NCBI RefSeq assembly: GCF_000003815.2
Contig: NC_049981.1
Location: 31,833,349-31,897,348, forward strand
DNA: 64,000 nucleotides
Source of the DNA: Branchiostoma floridae
Lineage: Eukaryota > Chordata > Leptocardii > Amphioxiformes > Branchiostomatidae
Reading direction: 5' to 3'
Positions 55,965 through 64,000 of this stretch are shown in pieces. The translations under genes and the position numbers were made by a program. The notes under the pieces were generated by a model that worked only from the letters and a program-made list of their open reading frames with translations, had not been told where the DNA came from and ran no database searches. Each line of letters starts with the position of its first letter. The stretch's first letter is position 1.

Positions 55965-57909
55965 ACATTGTTCTTCGTTACACAACCTTCTTTACTTCCT
56001 CAGTAAGCGTTTAGACGACTCCTTATCACACGGTGGCAAGGATGCTTAACGTTTCATGTTAGAGAACATTCCACGTCAAGTAACTACATCACAATACAGT
56101 AGGTTAAGTTCGGATTGCACTGACTCTGTCTAGTTCATAGAGTACCGATAGTATTTGTTTCATTTTGAACTGACGAAGGTTAGATGGTAGTCGAAACGTT
56201 TAAGAATTTAAGAAGTCTGTGCAGCGAAGAAGACTTTGTTGAAAAGATACCGAGGGATGTTCCGATGGAAATGTGTAGGCCTAAGAACACTTGCAGCTCA
56301 GGAATTCGTTCAGGTATTCGCTCTTTGAAATTATATATTAAATGAGACAAAGTAACTTGCCTATTGTCCACAGGTGTCACATCTAGAAGTAGTACCTTAG
56401 GAACAGGTATTTTCAACCACTTGTTAAGAAAACCTATCCGTTAGAGCGGCCATGTCGTCCGAACCATAAGATACGGCATCTGTGTGTCTCTGTATACGGA
56501 CATTACTATGATGCTTCTGAAATAGATAGGGTCTTGCATTTGAAAATGTTCTGAATTTTTGCCCACTGGTTGAGAAAAACGCAGAAAGTCACCCTGTTAT
56601 CAACAGGCTGTACCAGGTCTGTGTTTATTGCCAGGAACTTCGGTCAGGGATCTTTAACTAAGGTACGGAGAACCCGGATGTGGATGTATTCTGTTGATGA
56701 TTAAAGTCAGTGATTATCTTCAGAATTCTGGCTGAGTTGTAGAGCGTGCACGACAAATATTTTTTCAAGGAAAGGACTCGTAGAGTTCAAGCGAGACAAA
56801 CGGTGAGTACACATCAATTCTCCTACATGTAATGCAATCAGGTTAATAAGTACAACGACTGAGGTTACTTTAAATGTTACAGAATGCACAAATATCATGT
56901 TAGAGTAACGTTACAACGCATCAAAACAAATTTTCTTACTTCAACTTAGGCATTTCCTCGAAATAGCCTTGAAGCAACTTTGAGAATGACGATATTATTG
57001 GCCATTCAACGGTTTCTTATTTTCAAACATCTCATGAAGCTGTTCACTGTGCCACGAGAGCATGGTAGTCATGGTCAATGCAAAATGCCACTTTGTGGGT
57101 TTCTTTGAAAATTACTGACATAACTTCCGTTTGCTATTATAAAAGAATTATGTAACAGTTGGCGACCGGGAGCGGAAAATGCACAATGTGTCAAATAAGA
57201 CTGGATAACATCTAACCCAAGAGGCCTAATAAGTAAGTATTGTTACTTTGAAGTTCCAGCATAGGTTACGTACATATATAATATACATTTGCCCGTATTT
57301 TCTTTGACAATGATTTTAGCTATATGCTGAGTCCACCAATAATATTATCTGCTCATGGCATGCCGATTTACCGGCGGATGTTGCCAAATAATAGCACAAC
57401 GAATCCCTGAAGTTGACTCGATCGAGTCGATGCTGGGAGAAGCCATTGTTAGCCGCTGGGCTGCTAAAGGCTGTTACCGTCCGACTGTCAAATCACGCGC
57501 GCGCGCGGCCAGATTACAGTCTCGCGAGACCTCCCAACGAGATTGGATTGTCGCGTATTATGTGTAATTGATGCCTTAGAGTTACAACAGCGCATGTTTC
57601 AGTTACTTAAATCTTGACTCAAAAGACAGTTACACGTACAACACGTGTCAGGTCACATGCACGTACTACTAGTAGAATTGATAACGTAACGATAACTGTG
57701 CTCTAAGGTCCAGTGGTGTTGTAAAGATAATACCACATGAATGTACTTTTACACTGCATTGTGTAATGTTGCATACTGTGACATGGAATGCAAATGGCCG
57801 CAGTCGTTGAACATGGAGAAATCTATATTGACATTAGAAGTGCAGAAACATCAACAACTGTTACAGTAGAGATCATTCCCGGACTCCTTGTTTTATCACC
57901 TCCATATTA
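55965..57909. other. Intergenic region between the two death-fold genes
   Basis: From about 56350 it matches the 3' flank of the left gene (50.64-51.0 kb). A short CpG-rich patch with CGCGCGCGCGGCC is at 57493-57510. No gene found. Confidence 0.5.
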
Positions 57910-58478
57910 TCACCTTGTCTTTCTTCTCCTTTTCTTCGGCGGTGCTGTAAATACATGTACAGACAAGGTAAATTTGAGAAATTGGGATGACATATTTAGA
58001 TATGTCGTGGGTATGAGAGAACACATTCGGACATCAACAATTACTTCCAACTGGAAGGCAAGTAATTTTGTCAATTTTGTTTTGTATTTATTATTTCATT
58101 TGATCACTTGTAATATAACTTCTATTCCATTAGTATACTTCACATAATAATTTCAACTTATTTTATGTGCTTTTTTTGTTCACTTCAATTATGCATAATT
58201 CAATTATTTCTGCGACTTAGTTCTGGGGGAGGCCCAAGAAAAGCCACATAGGCTTCTGCCCACCCCCCGCATGTACTTCATTTCTGTATATACATTTGTT
58301 TTTAAGCCATGTTGTTATGTGCGAAGAAAGAAAGACAGAAAGAAAGTAAGAAAGAAAAAGAGAGAAAGAAAGAAAGAAAGTAAGTAAGAAAGAAAGAAAG
58401 AGAGAGAGAAAGAAGGAAAGAGAGAGAGAAAGAAAGAAAGTAAGAAAGAAAGAAAGAGAGAGAGAGAAAGAAAGAAAG

Positions 58479-58536
<58 letters not shown>

Positions 58537-61500
58537 TTGCTACGCATCTGGCCTCTACTAGGCTCCACATTCACTATGCCGGCAACTGTACTCCTTAGCC
58601 GGTAAAATCAACTGTTATCTATTTGAACACGAAGCAATGTAACTTTCCCGCCATATGACAGCCAGATACAGTAGATGTCATACCTGATGCACTATCTGAT
58701 GGTCCCGCCTCTCCCGGTTCGTCTGTGGATCCGCTGTTGTCGGCCAACTCTGAAAACAAAAACATCGCCAAAGGGCCTTTACTTACGCTGTTGAATTGTT
58801 GTTAGTGTCGGTGCAACTGTACAGCGAGAAGCACTTTCTTTTTGCAGGGAAAGAAATCTTCCGTACTTAATTCATTCAAAGCATTTTGCAAACAAAAAGC
58901 ATCAATGTCTTAACAGCTTATGAATGTATTCTCCAAGTGCACTGTTAAATTATATTGTAAACGAAAATCTTCAATTTGATCCAAATGGCTGGCTGAGAAA
59001 GGGTTTACCACTCCGTAAGGGGCGGTATAACCCCGTCGTGTGTAAACATGTGCGAACATGTGTGATCACGTCGACCGATGATGATGATGATGAGATAACA
59101 TACATTGTACATTGTGCATTGTACAATAGCCGCAACCTACGATGTAGGTCGACCCGAAACAGCCTTTATTTATGCACCTTCGACGCCAGGAGGCGAAACA
59201 TGACGCATTAATTTGCGCCTCCTGGCGTCTGGGAGCAATTTTGTCTGATTTTTGCCGCATGCAATCAGAAGCCTTCTCTTCGAGCCAGTTTTGGCGCCAA
59301 TAATGCCATCTTGTATGCAGGCCGTGAGACGCGGTTTCATAGTGCTGCTTTTTGTAGATACCTGCACTGTAGACATTGTCGGCGTTTTTTTATAGATGTG
59401 TGTATGGGCAATTGAGCCTGAAGTAAACAATAGTTAGGTCTATCAGATCATCAGAAGGATCATATACGTTTGTAGGGTTGGATGCGTTATACCTGGAAAT
59501 GCCCTCTCAGTCAAACCACGTGCACGCAGAACCCCCTGTAGGTCCGCCTCAGACAGCGCAGCCTTGAGGACCTGGGTTGTGGCCTCCTCCCCTCTCAGCT
59601 TCTTCCACTCCTCCAGCATGTCCATGTAGCAGGACTCGTCGTCAGGGTTCCTGTGGGTGATGTTGCTGACAGCTGCACTCCCAAAGCCCAAGAAAAAGGC
59701 CAGGTCCTTCCAATACGGCGCCACTATGTACTGGAAGTGTGATCTAGTACCTAGGGACATTTGTAAACATTTGGTCGGAATTTCTCAGCTTCATGTCAAT
59801 TAGAAGATCGTTAACATGTGTTATATGTAAGAGCTGGCCCAGAATGATCACCTGGAATGACGTAGTATGGTCAGTAGTATAGGAGACGTAGTATATGAGA
59901 CGTCGGGTCCTTGACGCAGGCAACTCAATCTAACGATGAGGAGACCTTAACAAGTGAGTAAGCTATATCCCTCAACTTACCTACGATACAAACTTTCCAA
60001 ATCTCGATACTTATCTTTACCTCAGTGCTCGAGAAAAATCAGAGCAGAACAAAATCATTCTGCATTGGAAAAAGCCCTGCCAAGAATGGATGGTTCATAA
60101 ATTCGGCAAATGTCAGTTTACGACCTAACAACCTGTCTTTAGTACCTGCAATGTGTGATGAAACCAGTTGTCGCCTCACAGGCCTTCCATGCTCTGAGGG
60201 TGTCGACTGACCGCTGTCAGATCCTTCCGCGCTGTGGGCTCGCTTCTTGCGCCCTGGGAGAAATATTGATCGTAGATTCGGGTTTTTTCTTATTCACTGT
60301 GTAGAAGGCTAATGAGGCCGACATATTACTTCTCTCGTAATCTATGACTGGGTAAACCATGAATCCAAGGAACGAAAAAAAACGTTATCCAAGGAACGAA
60401 AAAAAATGTATATGGAATGGAAGAAAGTGCCGACCTTGACTTTGCTGCGTGAAATGTTCAGTCTGTGCCGTTTGCTGACCAGGTTGTGCCGCCTGCTGTT
60501 CCCCGATGCCGTACTGCCGCGCCCAGTGTCCCTCTTGTTCCTCCATCTTCTCCGCCAGGAAGTCCTGTCCTTCCTCCCGCAGGACCCGCACTAACCAGTC
60601 GTACGGCTCCTGCCGACTCCTTTCCTTCAGCATCTCTACCAACCGGGCCCCCCTTCTTAATGGTGTCGGCTCAAACACCACAAAGAGTGGATTGTCCTAA
60701 AAAAAGCAACAACAGTTAATAGACACTTTTGTACTGCTATTTTTGCGCTCTTACTTTTATGCTATCGACTTTAAACAGAGAGCAGGCCTTAGGAGCGTAT
60801 CCAAGACCAATAAAAACTTTATAAATGTCGGGTTCATATTCACCTCGATGTCCCAGACCTCATCCGGACTCAGCTGGTTCTCCTGTTCCAGCCGTGTGAG
60901 AACAGCTGAGAGGTTCATGTTGTCAGCCAGGAACGCACGATTGTGGAACAAGGTATACCAGCACGGCCACCTCAGTTCACCTGTGGAGATGGACAACAAA
61001 CGCCACACGTCACTTACCTGGTTAGGTTTTGCAGAGACATCATATTAGCTCAGAAGGTATCTAAATGGCTCGTACTAAAACACTAAAAACATACACGCCA
61101 ATACTACATTTCCTCCTTATTCTATTGTTAGATTCTAATCAGTGCAATAGGGTCAATACTGGAGATTACATTTCGGGTAACAAGCCTTTCACATACTCAC
61201 GCCGTAGGCCTCCACAAAAAACGTACGGACAAAAGACGCGTACTGACTTATTTTTCTGAGACAGTGGAAGAAGAAGAATCACATCTTTTCTGTAATGTGT
61301 GGGTTCTGCGATGTTAGAAGGAGAGTAGTTTTCTTTCTGTCTGTAAACGTAATCATATAAGAGCCATGATGAATGTATGATTTTATTTTGTAAAAACGTT
61401 GCAGCTGGTTAGCTGAATTGCGAATTAGTTACAGGAGTCAAGCTACAAGCATATCTACACATGCATAAATTAGCAAAATCATCGGGACTAAACTTAGATA

Positions 61501-62995
61501 TCGAATTTCGAGTAAAAACAGCAAAAATCTACAAGCCACTCAGACAATTTATACTAAGACAATGTTAAAAATGCGAGGCTGATACAAGAGAGGAAGATCA
61601 TGGGCCTACAGAACAAGATCGTTGTTGTAAAGTGACTTCCGAATACATAGTCAGAGTACTAATGGTCTCTAATATAGTACTAATAGTCCTTAATATACAC
61701 ATTCAGACACTAGTCATCACTAGCATACAGCAGACGTAAGGCACGTAGGATGAAGGACATCGCATGTCTTTCAGTTTTGCTGATATCGTCTTCTGCTGAG
61801 TAAACCGTAGTAAGTGTCCGTGGGGCTGGTTAAGAATGCCCAGAGAGAAGACTCGTCCTGAATGGTATGTTCAAGTGTTCTTAATGTGGCTCTGTCACGT
61901 CTACTAGCTCGTATTGGGATGGATCAGAGTCAACAGAAAGTCCAATGATTCTCATACAACGCTTTTGAACATATTCAAGATATGTCCACCCTCACCTGTT
62001 TGTCTGCAGAGGACGCTATTCATATCCCAGGCGATGCCTAACATCCCCCTGACAACACTGCCGGGCATCGTCTCCCAAACCCTGTCCCGCTGGACCCGCC
62101 TGGCCGGCGCCTCCAGGGTTGGGTACTGCCGGCTGACTAACGTGCCGAACTCACGGAAGTCATCCTTGTTCTGGTCCAGCCAAATGACGTATCGAGGCTT
62201 GTTGTTCCTCACGGCAGTTTCCAGTCCGACCGTGAGCGAGGACTGGTCAGCAAGAAGGTGTCTGCTGATCACGGGCACGACAAGTTTCACGCTGCCGTGG
62301 GTCAGCAGGTCACCAGGAGTGCCTGTGACCTGCTGACAGATGTCTGTCTGGGGTAGGCTGTAATTCCCGGACAGATACCTCAACTCCCCCACTAGCCTCC
62401 CGACGAAATCCAGATCTTCTGCTGCGTGCAGGAGGACAACACGTGGACCTGGTAGGGAATAACGGGTTCACAAATTGTAGTATGTTTTACTAAAGTATGT
62501 TTGAAAAGTGTGAATTTTACATCAAACCAAGGACTACAAATTGGCAAACATAAACAGAATATATACATATACAACATATACGAAAATAGGCCAGGCAATT
62601 TTATCTAGATATAAAAATCACTTACCAAAAAGTACCATTATTCTGATTAAGGGGTCGGCCTAGGTTTCTTCGTCTTTTAAACTCATCTTGTATGTTGATT
62701 TTAAATGTGTGGCGTTAATATGTCAATAAAGATGATGTCAACCCCCCTTGCTCAGTAGACTAGCCTAGAGGCAAGTGCGATTTTTAATGAAGATGAAAGT
62801 AAAACGGCAAAATAGAACAGATCATCTTGACAAAGATAAAAATTGACATGTTAAAAGTTCATGTAGACTTCAAATCTATCGTATGTTGATATGCTTTTTG
62901 AGTCGAAATATCCCCAAGAATATTGCCGCTGAATGTTAAAAGCTATTGTTAACACTTTGAAGTGACAATTATCGAGATAGCTTACCTGTATCCAT
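57910..62995 (-). CDS. TIR-CARD-Death domain adaptor with C-terminal nuclear localisation signal, 442 aa
   Basis: Eight minus-strand exons with agreeing phases total 1329 bases: 62995-62986 (MDT), 62448-61996, 60980-60844, 60696-60435, 60253-60146, 59750-59493, 58749-58684, 57944-57910. Residues ~4-155 form a TIR-like alpha/beta domain (PRVVLLHAAEDLDFVGRLVG, VKLVVPVISRHLLADQ, NNKPRYVIWLDQ). Residues ~155-250 are a CARD (LFHNRAFLADNMNLSAVLTR, LSPDEVWDIE, RLVEMLKERSRQEPYDWLVR, EGQDFLAEKM). A Gln-rich and basic linker (RKKR, RPVRRQ) follows, then a Death domain ~325-410 (YWKDLAFFLGFGSAAVSNIT, DMLEEWKKLRGEEATTQVLK), a Ser/Asp linker and the tail APPKKRRRKTR. TIR, CARD and Death domains are homotypic interaction modules of innate immune and apoptotic signalling. 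The combination with an NLS suggests a signalling adaptor that may shuttle to the nucleus (inference). The TIR assignment is the weakest, as its boxes are divergent. Confidence 0.8.
58321..58537. repeat. (GAAA)n microsatellite
   Basis: About 215 bases of GAAA repeats with GAGA and GTAA interruptions, ending in a pure (GAAA) tract. It opens long spurious FLSF frames on the minus strand. It lies in the last intron of the TIR-CARD-Death gene. Confidence 0.95.
59182..59229. repeat. Inverted repeat, 14-bp perfect arms
   Basis: GACGCCAGGAGGCG (59182-59195) and CGCCTCCTGGCGTC (59216-59229) around a 20-base loop (AAACATGACGCATTAATTTG). It is GC-rich against its surroundings and absent at the equivalent place in the left duplication copy, so it may be a small insertion. 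Confidence 0.75.
61996..62448 (-). CDS. TIR-like domain exon
   Basis: A single 453-base exon, phase 1 to 1 (151 codons), that encodes the whole N-terminal domain. The pattern is hydrophobic strand, acidic D/E pair, helix (VVLLHAAEDLDFVGRLVGEL), and later S-x-K-hydrophobic strand-S (SVKLVVPVIS) and another strand (PRYVIWLD), matching TIR topology. The BB-loop motif (RDxxPG) and FW box are not clearly present. The frame stays open past the donor for 14 codons to a stop at 61952, so unspliced transcripts would give a TIR-only protein. Confidence 0.65.
62626..62638 (-). CDS. Possible alternative first exon of the TIR-CARD-Death gene
   Basis: ATG GTA CTT TTT G followed by GTAAGTG, a strong donor. 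It ends in phase 1 with G like the MDT exon (62995-62986), so it could equally be joined to the TIR exon, giving MVLFGPRVVLL. If both exons were spliced in series a TAA would result, so they could only be alternatives. Support is splice signal and phase only. Confidence 0.35.
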
Positions 62996-63008
62996 AGTGA
63001 CTGACGGA

Positions 63009-63016
63009 TGACGTCA
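63009..63016. promoter_or_regulatory. CRE/ATF palindrome 1 near the start of the TIR-CARD-Death gene
   Basis: Perfect TGACGTCA, 14 bases upstream of the ATG on the minus strand. A second copy lies 17 bases further (63026-63033). TGACGTCA is the consensus of CREB/ATF factors. Confidence 0.55.
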
Positions 63017-63025
63017 GCAAAGTTG

Positions 63026-63033
63026 TGACGTCA
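63026..63033. promoter_or_regulatory. CRE/ATF palindrome 2 near the start of the TIR-CARD-Death gene
   Basis: Second perfect TGACGTCA, in TTGTGACGTCAGAAC. The two sites start 17 bases apart, close to one and a half helical turns. Confidence 0.55.
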
Positions 63034-63974
63034 GAACAGAAATTCAAGACTGATCTGATCTGGATCTGACGAGACTGACAGACGACATCCCAGATCGCGG
63101 TGTTATACTGGATCTCATTTTCTACATCCCAAAAAGCAGTGCCATGTAGGGCCAAAGTTCAAGTACTTCGAGTTGAGTTGCTTCCTAACTATGGCGCTTC
63201 GTCACGAGGAAAGTTATGTCACATTTCAACTCATTACATGAGTATTCTTTACTTCAATTGTTGACAATTTTGTACCATACCGGATCTGTCTTCGGTACAG
63301 AACAGGGTATGGTCATAACTTCAATCCTTTCAAATCATCTTAAAAACTATCCAAAGTCGGCACCGTAACACAGGCTTTACTAACGGCTATAAACGGGACA
63401 CAGGAGCATCTAAGTTAACGTGATCATGAAGAGAACTAGCATGTTTTGGGCTTCTTAATTAACGTTGATTAGTCGTTACGGACGTCTTCAAGATCTATAA
63501 AGATCCCCGACGTTACGCTCAAGGACTGAGAAGAATCTCATTATTTGTTAAGTATAACATTGACAGACAGGTAAACTGTTATACTATGGTCAAACTGAAG
63601 GCTTGAAGACTTCAACTCTGCATTACCTTTTCTTCCCAGCGCCTTACTTCTCCATAATCGTTCACATAAAGTTGCTTCTGCGGGTTGGATTCGTGGTGAA
63701 ATCGTTGATACGGAAGTAAGATAAGGGTGGGCTCATTAAAATGAAGGGGGTGCAGGTTTGTAACAACTTGGAAACGTTGATATAATACACCGCAATGTAA
63801 GCTAATGTTCCCACAACTTTTAAATGTCAACCTTAACCTAGCGTGGTTTTTGTCTCGGCTGTTTAAAATCTATTACACGAGGAAATCACCTTTCTGTATC
63901 ACACACTTGGTTCGTCCCCGTGCACGCCATTGGTAAACACCTGTCGTGCCGTCAGCGGCCCCACCTTTGTTCCG

Positions 63975-63982
63975 TGACGTCA
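63975..63982. promoter_or_regulatory. Distal CRE/ATF palindrome conserved between both death-fold genes
   Basis: TGACGTCA in TTCCGTGACGTCACACCTG, equivalent in position and context to 55107-55114 of the left copy. Confidence 0.55.
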
Positions 63983-64000
63983 CACCTGATGGCGACCTTG

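Larger units (their letters stand above)
56350..64000. repeat. Segmental duplication, right copy (contains the TIR-CARD-Death gene)
   Basis: See matches listed for the left copy. This copy extends to the right window edge and includes about 2 kb (roughly 61.05-63.1 kb) with the TIR and start exons that have no counterpart between 54.06 and 54.23 kb in the left copy. Confidence 0.85.

Noticed and set aside
58217-58574. Phe/Leu/Ser-rich 'membrane-like' frames on the minus strand
   Set aside because: Direct translation of the (GAAA)n microsatellite.
1-64000. CRISPR arrays, bacterial operons, riboswitches, phage or plasmid genes
   Set aside because: The window is clearly intron-containing animal DNA; tandem repeats seen are minisatellites, exon duplicates or MITEs without CRISPR-like spacing.

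Overview
The window reads as an intron-rich invertebrate deuterostome genome, most likely a cephalochordate (amphioxus, Branchiostoma). The basis is GC-rich coding exons with GT/AG introns in AT-richer surroundings, tRNA-derived SINEs, many foldback MITEs and LINE fragments, and an innate-immunity/apoptosis gene content with unusual death-fold combinations. The species is inferred, not proven. Four N gaps interrupt the sequence (12705-13582, 25766-26038, 26661-27229, 34721-34820).

Layout. (1) 35-18692, plus strand: the 3' part of a PTPN13-like non-receptor tyrosine phosphatase, with five PDZ domains and a complete PTP domain; KIND/FERM exons would lie left of the window. Its introns hold a LINE fragment with target-site duplications, several foldback MITEs, SINE pieces and decayed tandem copies of its own exons. 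(2) About 20440-32400, plus strand: a tandem array of units, about 1.85 kb each where uninterrupted, each encoding or having encoded a small two-exon secreted peptide that I do not recognise. Three copies are readable, one is cut by a gap, and two units have lost the peptide. (3) 37756-33315, minus strand: a galactose-3-O-sulfotransferase-like Golgi enzyme reconstructed over six exons, with one frameshift. (4) About 35.2-41.9 kb: MITE-rich DNA, including a hAT-like element with an 8-bp target duplication and a related copy whose interior expanded into a 12-bp minisatellite. (5) 41988-47860, plus strand: a complete seven-exon effector caspase (329 residues) preceded, in its last intron, by about nine tandem decayed copies of the start of its last exon. 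(6) About 50.6-64.0 kb, minus strand: a segmental duplication carrying two paralogous death-fold genes.

The most interesting find is the right-hand death-fold gene (62995-57910). Eight exons with matching phases encode a 442-residue protein with the order TIR-like domain, CARD, basic linker, Death domain, acidic/serine-rich linker and a C-terminal PPKKRRRK-type nuclear localisation signal. Its left-hand paralogue (53989-51079) keeps CARD, Death domain and basic tail, but lacks the TIR exon and has a TAA inside a 108-nt exon whose length is a multiple of three. Palindromic CRE/ATF sites (TGACGTCA) lie upstream of both.

Taken together, a phosphatase of the Fas-associated PTPN13 family, an executioner caspase and two CARD/Death adaptors lie within 64 kb. 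That suggests an apoptosis/innate-immunity neighbourhood, though co-function is inference. All gene models were built by eye from reading frames, splice signals and phase agreement. No alignment or expression data were available.
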